Part shown: piece by piece, positions 52,321 to 61,104 of the stretch
Layout of the letters: each line of letters starts with the position of its first letter
Numbering within the stretch: the first letter of the stretch is position 1
Assembly: GCA_036841525.1 (NCBI GenBank)
Contig: DAITVZ010000018.1
Location: forward strand, 1 to 64,000
Reading direction: 5' to 3'
DNA: 64,000 nucleotides
DNA from: JAAYEA01 sp012689325
Lineage (GTDB): Bacteria; Chloroflexota; Anaerolineae; JAAYEA01
Notes under the pieces: model-generated
What the model saw: only the letters and a program-made list of their open reading frames with translations
What the model was told of the DNA's origin: nothing
Databases searched by the model: none
Translations under genes and position numbers: made by a program

Positions 52321-54987
52321 CTAGCTCTTGAGCAGCAGCGGCAGGCTGATCACCGACGCCGGCGTGGGCGAGGGCGTCGGCGTCCTGGTGAGCGTCGGGA
52401 CGCGCGTATCGGTCGGCGAGGGCGTCGCCGTGTGGGTGGGCGTGCGCGTGGCCGTCGGCGTCGGCGTCGACGTCGCCGTGGCGGTGGCGGTGGGCGACGG
52501 CGTGTCCGTCGGCGTCGCCGTGGCCGTGTGGGTCAGCGTCGGCGTCGGCGACGATGTGGATGTGGGCGACGGCGTGGCCGTCGCTAGGCGGTACACGCCG
52601 AAATCGATCTGCAGCACCTCGCCCGCCGCGACGCCCACGGTCCACTCCTCCAGCGTGGTCGGCTCGTAGCCGCCCGGCGCCACCTCATGCACCATGTAGA
52701 GGTCCGGCGTCAGCCCGCTAAAGACGTAATAGCCGTTGGCATCGGTCATCTTTTGCGCGAGCTCTTCTTCCCCGAACTCGCTATAGAGCAGGATGGGCAC
52801 GCCAGCCACGCCCAGCTCGCCTGGATCCCGCGCGCCGCTGCGGTTTTGGTCCTCAAAGACATAGCCGCTGATGGACCCCGTGGAGGGGGTGGGCGACGCC
52901 GTATGGGTGGGCGTGGCGGTGGCGGTCGGCGTCCGCGTGACGGTGGCCGTCGCGGTGGGCGTCGGCGTGATGGAAGGCGTCGGCGTGGGCGTCGGCGGCG
53001 GATAGCGCCAGGTCAGCTCCAACCTGGGGCGCAGGGCATAGCTCAAGCTGTTGGAGGAGACGAATTCGTAGCCGCGCACCCCCGCCGACCAGCCCTTGAT
53101 CACGACGCCCTGGTTGGCGCTGGCGTCGCGCGCCCAGGCGTCCACCATCTTGGTCACTTCCAGGCCATACCACTGCCCGACGCTGCCCACATAGAACTCG
53201 TCGCTCGGCTCCGGCCAGATATCCGTGAGTGGGTCGTTGCAGCCGGGGCGATTCCAGGGGATGCCGGGCATGGCCAGAATCCAAGTGGCCGCGGTCTCGG
53301 ACCAGGGCCGCCGGACCTGATGGGCGCGGATCTTGAGGTCGGGGTTGGAGTGGTAGAGGCCCTCGGCGTAAAGCCAGAGCCGCGCGCGCGTCACCACGGC
53401 GCCATAGGGCAGCGTTGGGAGGCTGAACCGCAGCAGCGCCGCGTTTTCCTCGATGTCGCGCCCGCCATCGTAGCCGACCCGCAGCCAGCCGCCATCGGCA
53501 TAGTTGGCCGACTTGTTAATCTCGCTGATGGTCGTATCGACGACGCCCTGGTAGCCCCCCAGCCCCTGCTGGTAGGTCTCCAGGTACCACTCGCCCAGCC
53601 CGCGGCAGGTCAGCGGGCCAAAACGGCCGGCATCGCCGATGCCGCTGCCCTCCCAGACCAGATAGGCGTCATAGGCGCCAAAGGTGTCGTCGTCGTGGAT
53701 CGCGATGTTGAAGGGGACCACCATCCCCGAGAACGCCGGCGGGCTGGGCAAGAGGTCGGCCCAGGGGATCGCCAGCTCGATGGTATAGCCACCGTTGCCC
53801 TCTTTGAGCTGGGCGCGGGCGATGATCTCCGGGCTGCCGCGGCCCACATGCTCCGTGTACCCATCGAACCGCACGGCGAACTGGTGGTCGTAGGGACCCG
53901 CGGTGTTCCAGACGTGGTCTCCATCGCCATCCAGGGCGATCTCGATGCTATCCGAGTTCCAGATGACCTCCGTCCGGCTGTCGAATTGCACCACGTCGTC
54001 GGTTACGTCGATGGCAAAATAGAGATACTCCTGGTCCCACTGGCTGCGGGCCACCAGGCTGCAATCGCTGGGGCTGACCGGGCCGGCGGGGTAGCGGGTG
54101 CTGGCCGTCTCCCAGTTCAACACGAGCGGCGCGCCCGTGACCCAGGTCCAATCCTCCAAAAAGCCGTCGATGGACAGGGGCATATCCAGCGCCTGGGCGT
54201 CCAGCGCGCGCGGCGCGGGCGTGGCGGTGGGCGTCTGCGTGGCCGTGCGCGTGGCCGTCGCGGTGGCGGTGGACGTGCCCGTGGCGGTGCGGGTGGCCGT
54301 GGGCGTGGGGCCGCTAAAGGCGTACTCGATGGTCAGCTTGGGGCGCTGGGCGGTGGCCCAGTGCTCGGCGCTCCAGAAGCGATACTCCACCGCGGCGGTG
54401 GACGCCCCCTGCAGGGCGAGCCCGTAATTGGCGGCGGGGTTCGTCTGCCACGCCTGCGCCAGCGCGGTGATATCCAGGGCGTACCAGGCGCCGATGGCGG
54501 AGAGCTCCGCCGTGGCGGCGGCGGTCCCCGACCGATCGAGCCCGATGCCGTTGCAGCCGGGCAGCTCCCAGGCCTGGGCGCTGGTCGCCTGCCGCCAGGT
54601 GGCCTGCTCGGCCGCCCAGGGGCGCAGCACCTGGTAGGCGCTCAGGGCCAGCGGCGCGATTCCGCCGCGGCTCGCCACATAGATCTCTAGCGTGGCGCTG
54701 GCGATGGCGGCATAGCTGGGGATCGGCGACAGGTCGAAGCGGAGCAGCGGGACCGCCGCGCCGTCGGCGCGCACCGCTAGCGGGTCGGTGTGGTGCTGTG
54801 GGGTGGTGGGGAACCACGAGGTGAGAAACGTGTCTTCCGCTCCGGCATAGCCCTCGAGGCCCTGCTGCAGGACGATCACTGGGGCGGCGGGGAGGGCGGG
54901 GCCAGCCAGGGCAGCGGGCGGAAGCGTGGCGGCCACCAGGGCCAAGATCAAGGCCAGGCAACAGGTCAACGTCAGTCGTCTTGACAT
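52321..54987 (-). CDS. Secreted modular protein: two DNRLRE-like domains, CBM9-like domain, SdrD B-like domain, Thr/Pro linkers
   Basis: 888 residues. A signal peptide is clear (MSRRLTLTCCLALILALVAA, cleavage near ALAGPA). The first DNRLRE-like beta domain spans about 40-225 (LLRFDLSPIPSYAAIASATL). Then come a Thr/Pro/Ala linker, a CBM9-like domain about 265-465 (SDSIEIALDGDGDH), a second DNRLRE-like domain about 475-660 (ALLRFSLPTLPYGAVVTRAR) and a linker. An SdrD B-like domain, about 700-785 (GYVFEDQNRSGARDPGELGV), a last Thr/Pro linker and the tail SVISLPLLLKS end the protein. It is probably cell-surface and carbohydrate-binding; no catalytic domain was found. The short tail resembles C-termini of other secreted Chloroflexota proteins. 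Confidence 0.85.
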   Translation of the reverse strand: MSRRLTLTCCLALILALVAATLPPAALAGPALPAAPVIVLQQGLEGYAGAEDTFLTSWFPTTPQHHTDPLAVRADGAAVPLLRFDLSPIPSYAAIASATLEIYVASRGGIAPLALSAYQVLRPWAAEQATWRQATSAQAWELPGCNGIGLDRSGTAAATAELSAIGAWYALDITALAQAWQTNPAANYGLALQGASTAAVEYRFWSAEHWATAQRPKLTIEYAFSGPTPTATRTATGTSTATATATRTATQTPTATPAPRALDAQALDMPLSIDGFLEDWTWVTGAPLVLNWETASTRYPAGPVSPSDCSLVARSQWDQEYLYFAIDVTDDVVQFDSRTEVIWNSDSIEIALDGDGDHVWNTAGPYDHQFAVRFDGYTEHVGRGSPEIIARAQLKEGNGGYTIELAIPWADLLPSPPAFSGMVVPFNIAIHDDDTFGAYDAYLVWEGSGIGDAGRFGPLTCRGLGEWYLETYQQGLGGYQGVVDTTISEINKSANYADGGWLRVGYDGGRDIEENAALLRFSLPTLPYGAVVTRARLWLYAEGLYHSNPDLKIRAHQVRRPWSETAATWILAMPGIPWNRPGCNDPLTDIWPEPSDEFYVGSVGQWYGLEVTKMVDAWARDASANQGVVIKGWSAGVRGYEFVSSNSLSYALRPRLELTWRYPPPTPTPTPSITPTPTATATVTRTPTATATPTHTASPTPSTGSISGYVFEDQNRSGARDPGELGVAGVPILLYSEFGEEELAQKMTDANGYYVFSGLTPDLYMVHEVAPGGYEPTTLEEWTVGVAAGEVLQIDFGVYRLATATPSPTSTSSPTPTLTHTATATPTDTPSPTATATATSTPTPTATRTPTHTATPSPTDTRVPTLTRTPTPSPTPASVISLPLLLKS

Positions 54988-55047
54988 ATTCGGCTCTCTG
55001 TTCTCGGTGGGGCTTGCGCCGGGTTTGCAACTATCAACTATATGCTT

Positions 55048-55076
55048 ATTATAACACGTATCCAGGGCGCAGCCAA
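55048..55076 (-). promoter_or_regulatory. Likely promoter of the secreted modular protein gene
   Basis: On the minus strand TTGGCT (55071-55076), a 17-bp spacer and TATAAT (55048-55053), about 60 bases before the start codon. The gap 54988-55308 holds this promoter, the one at 55137-55165 and nothing else recognised. Confidence 0.6.
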
Positions 55077-55136
55077 ATCGGCCAGCGCGCCGTCGTCGAG
55101 TATATAGACGCGATTGCGGCGGAAAGGTGACGCCGT

Positions 55137-55165
55137 TTGGCCCCTGCCTGCTTTTGTGATACCAT
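55137..55165 (+). promoter_or_regulatory. Possible promoter of corA
   Basis: TTGGCC (55137-55142), a 17-bp spacer and TACCAT (55160-55165), giving a leader of about 135 bases. Weak matches; no conserved Mg2+ riboswitch fold was recognised in the leader. Confidence 0.35.
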
Positions 55166-55308
55166 ACACCCGCCTAAAACCGCCCGCAGGCCTGGCCCTG
55201 CGAGTTCGGGGCTATGGCGTGGGCGGGGCGATCTTGACGGCGAGCGCGGATGATCGCGACCCAGCCGGTCCGCGTGCCGTTTTTTCATCGCGCAAAGGAG
55301 GTGAGGGG

Positions 55309-56223
55309 ATGTCGCTAGAGACCATCTCCTATGGCAAGGTCACTTGGGTCAATATCGAGCAGCCGACGCCGGAGGACGTCCAGGTCCTGCGGCGCAATTA
55401 TGATTTCCACCCCTTGGAGCTGGAAGACTGCCTGAGCAACATCGAGCGGCCCAAGATCGACGAGCACGAGAACTATTTGTTTATCGTGATGCATTTTCCG
55501 GTGTACGATTCCAAAAGCCAGGTGAGCCACCCCAGCGAGGTGGATTTTTTTGTCGGCCAGGGGTTCCTGGTGTCGGTGCACGATGGCGACTTGAAGCCGA
55601 TCTACCAGTTGTTCGACGATTGCCAAAAGTTCGAAAAGACCCGCTCGCGCATCATGGGCCGCGGCGCCAGCCGCCTCCTCTATAGCGTCATCGACCGCCT
55701 GGTGGACTATTGCGAGCCGGTCTTGCGCAAGGTGGATTCCAACATCCGGCAGATCGAGGGGAACATCTTTAGCGAGGACATGCGCCGGGTCGTCGGCGAC
55801 ATCTCGATCGTGCGGCGGGACATCATCGCCCTGCGGCGCATCATCCGCCCCCAGATCCCCATCGTCCGCAACCTGGAGGTGGAGGACCGTCCCTTCATCC
55901 GCGAGGACCTGGACGTCTATTTTAGCGACATCGTCGACCACCTGACGCGCCTGTGGGACATGCTGGAGGACCACCGCGAGGTGGTGGAAGGGTTGAGCGA
56001 GACCAGCGACTCGGTCATCTCGTACCGGCTGAACGATACCATGCGCATCCTCACCATCATCTCGGTGATCATGCTCCCCCTTTCGCTGATCTCGGGGATC
56101 TATGGCATGAATGTCGATCTGCCGCTGGACCACCTCTCCTGGGCCTTTGGCATCGTGCTGGGCATCATGCTCATGGTGGCCGTGGGGATGATCGCGCTGT
56201 TCCGCAGGTGGCACGTGATCTGA
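55309..56223 (+). CDS. corA: CorA-family divalent metal ion transporter
   Basis: 304 residues from ATG 55309, with AAAGGAGGTGA upstream; the open frame before it is not coding. The cytoplasmic funnel (about 1-240) ends in two membrane spans. The pore signature GMN lies in LISGIYGMNVDLPL between them, and the C-terminus is basic (RRWHVI). It forms a pentameric channel for Mg2+ (also Co2+/Ni2+). Confidence 0.95.
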   Translation: MSLETISYGKVTWVNIEQPTPEDVQVLRRNYDFHPLELEDCLSNIERPKIDEHENYLFIVMHFPVYDSKSQVSHPSEVDFFVGQGFLVSVHDGDLKPIYQLFDDCQKFEKTRSRIMGRGASRLLYSVIDRLVDYCEPVLRKVDSNIRQIEGNIFSEDMRRVVGDISIVRRDIIALRRIIRPQIPIVRNLEVEDRPFIREDLDVYFSDIVDHLTRLWDMLEDHREVVEGLSETSDSVISYRLNDTMRILTIISVIMLPLSLISGIYGMNVDLPLDHLSWAFGIVLGIMLMVAVGMIALFRRWHVI

Positions 56224-56245
56224 TCTTGTGCGTCGCGAATACTGG

Positions 56246-56281
56246 GAGGAGGCGGACGGGCAGCGCCACGCCTCCTCTCTT
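56246..56281 (+). terminator. Probable terminator of corA
   Basis: A 9-bp stem (56246-56254 with 56269-56277, GAGGAGGCG) followed by a pyrimidine run TCTTCTT. The T-run is interrupted. Confidence 0.55.
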
Positions 56282-56289
56282 CTTGTAGG

Positions 56290-57528
56290 ATGGTCGCCTA
56301 TATGCCGCTCCGAATTGGTTTGCTAACCGACTGCTACCCTCCCAGCGTGGGCGGGATCGAGCACTATGTCTATAGCCTGGCGAGGGGGCTCGCCCAGCAA
56401 GGCCACCTGGTGGACGTGGTCACCCACGAGCCGCCGGGGGCCAGCCGGTCCCGCTGCGCCGTCCGCGCCGAGTCCGAACCCCTGGGCGACGGGTGGCTCA
56501 CCACCTATCGCTTCAGCGGGCTGGTGCTCCGGTGGGGCGGCGGCGATCCCATGCTGGACCCTCGCCTGCCCTCCCACCTGGTCGAGTTGATGGCGGCGCG
56601 CCGCTACGACATCGTGCACGGCCACTCCCTGGCCTCGTGGCTGGTCTTGGCGGGGCTGGTGGCGGCGCGGCGGCTGGGGATCCCTAGCGTGATCACCCGC
56701 CATTCCATGACGCGGCGGCCCCAGCGCCCCCCGCTGGTTAGCCAGCTCTTGCTGAGCCTCGAGCTCAGGCTCGCGCGCGGCTGCGCCGATGCCATCATGT
56801 CCGTGAGCGAGGCGGCGGCGGACGAGCTGCCCGACGGGCGGCGCCGTTACGTCATGCCCGGCGCCGTGGATGCCGAGACGTGGCGCCCTGACCCGGAGAC
56901 GCGCGCCCGGATGCGCGCCGAGCTGGGGTATGGCCCGGATGACCTCGTCATCGGCGCCCTTTCGCGCATGGTCCCCTCCAAGGGCTGGCTGGACCTCCCC
57001 GAGATCGCCGCCGAGGTGGTCCGCGCGGCGCCGCAAGCCCGTTTCCTGGCCGTGGGCGATGGGCCGGTGCGCCAGCAACTGGAGCGCCGCCTGGATGAGC
57101 TGAGCCTCCGGCCGTTCTTCACCCTGCCCGGCGCCAAGCCGTGGAGCGAGGGCCGGGACTATATGAGCGCCATGGACATCTTTTGCTTCCCCAGCCACAC
57201 CGAGGCCTGGGGGATCGCGCTGCTGGAGGCCATGGCTTGCGCCAAGCCCTGCGTGGCCCGGCGCAGCCCGGGAACCCAAGAGATCGTGGCGCCCGGGGCT
57301 GGCTATCTGGTGGACTCGAATGACGAGATCCTGGCCAGCTTGCGGCAGCTCATCGCAGACCCCTCACTGCGCGAGCGGCTGGGCGCCAGCGCCCGCCAGC
57401 ACGTGGAGCAGCGCTACGCCTGGCCGGTGATGGCGTCCAAGATCGCGAGGGCCTACGGAGAGATCATCCATGGGACGGCCAGGCCCCTGGCCTATCGGCG
57501 GAAAGGGACCGCGACCGTGCAGCGGTAG
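56290..57528 (+). CDS. Glycosyltransferase family 4
   Basis: 412 residues. The N-terminal Rossmann fold has the PPSVGGIEHYVYSLARGL acceptor loop. The C-terminal fold has GALSRMVPSKGWLDLPE and the donor motif FPSHTEAWGIALLEAMAC with the EX7E pattern. GT-B retaining enzymes of this type build surface glycans or glycolipids. ATG 56290 is the longest start; 56302 (MPLRIGLL) is also possible. No other glycan genes adjoin it. Confidence 0.92.
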   Translation: MVAYMPLRIGLLTDCYPPSVGGIEHYVYSLARGLAQQGHLVDVVTHEPPGASRSRCAVRAESEPLGDGWLTTYRFSGLVLRWGGGDPMLDPRLPSHLVELMAARRYDIVHGHSLASWLVLAGLVAARRLGIPSVITRHSMTRRPQRPPLVSQLLLSLELRLARGCADAIMSVSEAAADELPDGRRRYVMPGAVDAETWRPDPETRARMRAELGYGPDDLVIGALSRMVPSKGWLDLPEIAAEVVRAAPQARFLAVGDGPVRQQLERRLDELSLRPFFTLPGAKPWSEGRDYMSAMDIFCFPSHTEAWGIALLEAMACAKPCVARRSPGTQEIVAPGAGYLVDSNDEILASLRQLIADPSLRERLGASARQHVEQRYAWPVMASKIARAYGEIIHGTARPLAYRRKGTATVQR

Positions 57529-57549
57529 CGGCCCGGCCCGCGGCGCGGT

Positions 57550-57578
57550 TTGTCCAGCCGCGGATAAGCCGGTATAAT
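57550..57578 (+). promoter_or_regulatory. Promoter of the ccmC operon
   Basis: TTGTCC (57550-57555), a 17-bp spacer and TATAAT (57573-57578), 50 bases before the ccmC ATG. Confidence 0.65.
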
Positions 57579-57628
57579 GGGCCGGGTGTCGGCCCATCCG
57601 CTGGGTTACTCGGGAAAGGCGAGTCGCG

Positions 57629-58369
57629 ATGAAAGATCCCCTGTCCCTTCCGGGCCGGCGTTGGCTCCCGCTTCTCAGCGTCGCCAGCGCCGTGACCATG
57701 ATGGCGGCCCTCTATGCGGCCCTGCTCTACGCTCCCACCGAGCAGAGCATGGGCGACGTGCAGCGGGTCTTTTATTTCCACCTGGCCTCGGCCTGGGTGG
57801 GGTTCCTCGCCTTTTTCGTGGCCTTTGCCCTGGGCTGGCGCCACCTCGCCCGCCCCGATTGGCGGCTGGATGCCTGGGCGGCGGCCTCGGTGGAGATCGG
57901 CGTGCTCTTTTGCGCCATCGTCCTGCTCAGCGGCTCGCTCTGGGCGCGGCCGATCTGGAACACCTGGTGGACCTGGGACCCGCGGCTGACCACCACCCTG
58001 GTGCTGTGGGTCTACTATGCGGGCGTGCTGGCGCTGCGCGGCTCGGTGGACGAGCCCGAGACCCGCGCCCGCTACACCGCCGTGCTCAGCATCATCGGCT
58101 TTATCAACGTGCCCCTGGTTTTCATGGCGATCCGCTGGTGGCGCACCATCCACCCGGTGATCCTGGACGCGCGGGGGATGCACCTGGAGCCGGCGATGCT
58201 GGTCGCGCTGGTGGCCGCGCTGGTGGCTTTCACCCTGCTGTACATCACCCTCTGCCTGGCGCAGGTGCGGGCCGCCTACCTGCGGCAGCGGGTGGAGGCG
58301 CTCCAGGGGCAGATGGAGGATCGGCTGGAAAAGCGCATGGCCCGGCGCCCCGGGCAAGGAGCAGCATGA
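57629..58369 (+). CDS. ccmC: Heme exporter/cytochrome c biogenesis protein CcmC
   Basis: 246 residues with six membrane spans. The heme-binding WWD-type motif WNTWWTWDPRLTT is near residue 110. His residues flank it in FYFHLASAWVGF and RTIHPVIL. It presents heme for cytochrome c maturation. It overlaps the CcmD-like gene by ATGA. Other ccm genes are not in the window. The C-terminal tail after about 225 is charged and helical. Confidence 0.93.
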   Translation: MKDPLSLPGRRWLPLLSVASAVTMMAALYAALLYAPTEQSMGDVQRVFYFHLASAWVGFLAFFVAFALGWRHLARPDWRLDAWAAASVEIGVLFCAIVLLSGSLWARPIWNTWWTWDPRLTTTLVLWVYYAGVLALRGSVDEPETRARYTAVLSIIGFINVPLVFMAIRWWRTIHPVILDARGMHLEPAMLVALVAALVAFTLLYITLCLAQVRAAYLRQRVEALQGQMEDRLEKRMARRPGQGAA

Positions 58370-58518
58370 GCAACCTCGGATACCTCTATGCGGCCCTGGG
58401 GGTCACCTGGGGCCTGATCGCCCTCTACGTCTATCGCCTGTACCGGCAACAGCAGCGCCTGCAGCGCGAGCTCGAGGCGCTCCAGCGGCTGCACGACCGG
58501 CAACAACAGGAAGCCTAG
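58366..58518 (+). CDS. CcmD-like small membrane protein
   Basis: 50 residues: one membrane span (YLYAALGVTWGLIALYVYRL), then a Gln/Arg-rich helical tail. Size, topology and place right after ccmC fit CcmD, which helps release heme-loaded CcmE. Sequence conservation in this family is low, so position carries most of the weight. The start overlaps the ccmC stop. Confidence 0.8.
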   Translation: MSNLGYLYAALGVTWGLIALYVYRLYRQQQRLQRELEALQRLHDRQQQEA

Positions 58519-58521
58519 CCC

Positions 58522-59220
58522 ATGACCAAGCCGGTGACCGGCCGAACCAGGGATGTGGTGATCCTGCTGGATCGCCTGATCTACATCCTGGCCAAGCATT
58601 GGCTCTTTGCGGTGAATTGGGCGGTGCTGCTCTACGTGGCGCTGCCCCTGTTGGCCCCCGTGCTGATGCATGACGGCCACGCGGGCTGGGGCGCCTATCT
58701 CTACGACCTCTACGGTCCGCCCACCTGCCACCAGTTGCCGGAGCGCTCCTATTTCCTCTTTGGCCCCAGCGCCACCTATAGCCTGTCCGAGCTGGAAGCG
58801 CTGACCGGCGGGGAGGTGCCGCTGCGTTACGTCGGCAATGGGGAGATCGGCTACAAGGTGGGGCTGTGCCAGCGCTGCCTGGCCATCTACGTGACGCTCT
58901 TTTTGGCGGGGGTCGCCTTTGCCCTCGTGCGGCCCAGGCTGCGGCCGCTCCCTTGGAAGGTGGCGCTCCTTGGCCTCGCGCCGCTGGCCATCGATGGCGT
59001 CGGCCAACTGGTGGGCCTGTGGGAGTCCACCTGGCTCACCCGCACCCTCACCGGCGCGGCGGCCAGCCTCGGCGTGGTTGGGTTCCTCTATCCCGTGCTG
59101 GATCGCGGCTTTGAGGACGTCAAACGGACGGTGGAGCGCCAGCTGCACCTGGACGGGGGCGGCTCAGCGGGGGGCGCGCCGCGTGGTGAAGAACAAGAGC
59201 GCCAGGGCGGCGCCCCCTAG
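58522..59220 (+). CDS. DUF2085 membrane protein
   Basis: 232 residues. PPTCHQLPERSYFLFG and GLCQRCLAIYVTLF are the cysteine-bearing DUF2085 signatures. About five membrane spans follow the first near residue 35. The role is unknown; metal or heme handling is possible given CHQ and CQRC and the ccmC neighbour. The 3' end overlaps the convergent WecA-like gene by 57 bases, where the tail is Gly/Glu/Arg-rich and probably poorly conserved. Confidence 0.85.
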   Translation: MTKPVTGRTRDVVILLDRLIYILAKHWLFAVNWAVLLYVALPLLAPVLMHDGHAGWGAYLYDLYGPPTCHQLPERSYFLFGPSATYSLSELEALTGGEVPLRYVGNGEIGYKVGLCQRCLAIYVTLFLAGVAFALVRPRLRPLPWKVALLGLAPLAIDGVGQLVGLWESTWLTRTLTGAAASLGVVGFLYPVLDRGFEDVKRTVERQLHLDGGGSAGGAPRGEEQERQGGAP

Positions 59221-60201
59221 GATCACCAGCGCGCCGAGCTTGTAGATCCGGTGCGAGAGCAATAGCGCCAGCGCGCCGAACGCGGCGGAAAAGAGGCAAT
59301 AGACCGCCACGATCTGGCGCTGGGAGAGCCCGGCATCCTGCAGCCGGTAATGCAAATGTCCCCGGTCCGCCCCGCCCATCGCCTTGCCTCCGCGCCAGCG
59401 GCTATACGCCTGCCAGGCCACATCCACGATCGGAATCCCCATCACCAAGAGGATCGTTGCCACGCGCGCCCCGGCGATGATCGAGAGCGTTCCCAGGGCA
59501 TAGCCCACCACATGCGCGCCGCTGCCCATGAATATCCTGGCGGGGTGGGCGTTGAAGGGGAGAAAGCCCGCCATGGCCCCAAAGAGCGCCAGGGGGAGCA
59601 GCGCCACGCTGTATTGCTGCTCGCGGACCATGTGGATAGTCAGGATCAGCGAGCAGATGGCCGTCACCCCGGCGGCGAGGCCGTCCAGCCCATCCAGGAA
59701 ATTGACGGTGGAGATCATGCCCGTGATCCAAAAGACGGTGATCAGGATGGGCAGCGGCCAGGAGATCCAGACCTGCTGATCGGTGAAGGGGTTGTTCACC
59801 ACCTCGATAAAGATCAAAAAGGCGATGGCGATGAGCGCGGCGAGCAGGTGCGCGGCGAACTGGGCCCGGGCGGAGAGCTCCTTGCGGTCATCCACCACGC
59901 CGACGGCGGCCAGCACCGTCATGCCGATCAGCACCCCCGCCAGCCGCGTGGTCTCGTTGGGGTCGGGGCCCTCCGGCGTCGGCGGCATCCACTCCGGCGG
60001 CAAAAAGGGGATGATGAGCATGGCGATGGCGCACGACACATAGATCGCCAGCCCCCCCGACCGCGGGATGATCCCCTGGTGGCGGCGGCGCTCGTCGGGG
60101 ACGGCCACCAGGCCCCAGCGCCGGCCCAGCCGCGCCGCGAGGGGCGTCAGGGCCAGCGAGAGCAACAGCGATGTCGCCAGGACCACGATGAAGGCGATCA
60201 T
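59164..60201 (-). CDS. Polyprenyl-phosphate sugar-1-phosphate transferase, WecA/TagO/MraY family, altered active-site motif
   Basis: 345 residues, about ten membrane spans. Present are the VVDDRKELSARAQ Asp pair (Asp104-105), NFLDGLDGLAAG (Asn167, Asp170) and the C-terminal GHLHYRL His motif (His282, His284). The usual FMGDxG motif instead reads RIFMGSGAHVVGY: the Asp after FMG is missing as a clean codon. It would start glycan assembly on a lipid carrier if active. It follows upp by 43 bases. Confidence 0.87.
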   Translation of the reverse strand: MIAFIVVLATSLLLSLALTPLAARLGRRWGLVAVPDERRRHQGIIPRSGGLAIYVSCAIAMLIIPFLPPEWMPPTPEGPDPNETTRLAGVLIGMTVLAAVGVVDDRKELSARAQFAAHLLAALIAIAFLIFIEVVNNPFTDQQVWISWPLPILITVFWITGMISTVNFLDGLDGLAAGVTAICSLILTIHMVREQQYSVALLPLALFGAMAGFLPFNAHPARIFMGSGAHVVGYALGTLSIIAGARVATILLVMGIPIVDVAWQAYSRWRGGKAMGGADRGHLHYRLQDAGLSQRQIVAVYCLFSAAFGALALLLSHRIYKLGALVILGGAALALLFFTTRRAPR

Positions 60202-60244
60202 ATCCTTGTCCCCGCCGATGGGCGCGCCCGCTGGCGCGAATCGG

Positions 60245-60898
60245 CTATCCCGTGCCGAATTGCCGGTCGCCGGCGTCGCCCAAGCCGGGCACGATGTATC
60301 CGGCGGGCGGGTCGTCCGGCCCGATGGGCTCCGGGGTCAGGTGGTCATCGATGACGCCCACGTGGATATCCACGTCCGGGTGCGCGCTCGTGACCCGCGC
60401 GATCCCTTCCGGCGCGGCGATGATGGAGAGCACCTTGATCCGCTTGGCCCCCCAGCGCTTGAGGATGTCGATGGTGGCTTCCACCGAGCCGCCGGTGGCC
60501 AGCATGGGGTCCACGATCAGGCACAGCTGGACCGTGGGGTAGCTCGGCAGCTTGTTATAGTATTCCACGGGCTGCAGGGTCTTGTGGTCGCGATAGAGGC
60601 CGATGTGCCAGACCTCGGCGGCGGGCAAAAGGTCCCACACGCCCTCCACCATGCCCAGCCCCGCCCGCAGGATAGGGACCAGCCCGATCCGCTCGGCCAT
60701 CTCTTTGCCCGTCGTGGTGGCCAGCGGCGTCTCCACCGGCACGTCCACCAGGGGCACATCCAACGTGGCCTCGTAGGCCAGCAGGGTCGAGACCTCGCGC
60801 ACCAGCGCCCTGAACTTTTTCGGTTCGGTGTTCTTGTCACGCAAGAGCGTGATCTTGTGCTGGATCAAAGGGTGGTCGGACTGTACCACTTTGCCCAT
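60245..60898 (-). CDS. upp: Uracil phosphoribosyltransferase
   Basis: Salvages uracil to UMP with PRPP. It has 217 residues, normal length. The PRPP loop is LIVDPMLATGGSVEATI, and the uracil-binding C-terminus has GYIVPGLGDAGDRQFGTG. VPILRAGLGMVEG is also typical. GGGAGG precedes ATG. Confidence 0.97.
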   Translation of the reverse strand: MGKVVQSDHPLIQHKITLLRDKNTEPKKFRALVREVSTLLAYEATLDVPLVDVPVETPLATTTGKEMAERIGLVPILRAGLGMVEGVWDLLPAAEVWHIGLYRDHKTLQPVEYYNKLPSYPTVQLCLIVDPMLATGGSVEATIDILKRWGAKRIKVLSIIAAPEGIARVTSAHPDVDIHVGVIDDHLTPEPIGPDDPPAGYIVPGLGDAGDRQFGTG

Positions 60899-60980
60899 GG
60901 TGGCCTCCCGGGTTGCGGTTTGCGCCCGCAGGGGTCAGCATCCCTGGCCTCTGGCTCCGTCGCGGGCTGAAATCGGCGCG

Positions 60981-61009
60981 ATTGTAACAGAAAAGGGAGC
61001 AAAACGCAA
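60981..61009 (-). promoter_or_regulatory. Likely promoter of upp
   Basis: On the minus strand TTGCGT (61004-61009), a 17-bp spacer and TACAAT (60981-60986). Divergent from the regulator promoter. Confidence 0.45.
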
Positions 61010-61027
61010 ATGGGGGGCGCGGCGGTT

Positions 61028-61056
61028 TTTCGGGCGATGAGGATCGGTGGTATAAT
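61028..61056 (+). promoter_or_regulatory. Likely promoter of the STAND regulator gene
   Basis: TATAAT at 61051-61056, 48 bases before ATG, with a weak TTTCGG at the -35 position (61028-61033). Confidence 0.45.
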
Positions 61057-61104
61057 CAGGGCGTGCCGCGGCCCCGCGAGCAGGACGAGAGCGCAGGAGG
61101 GGTT

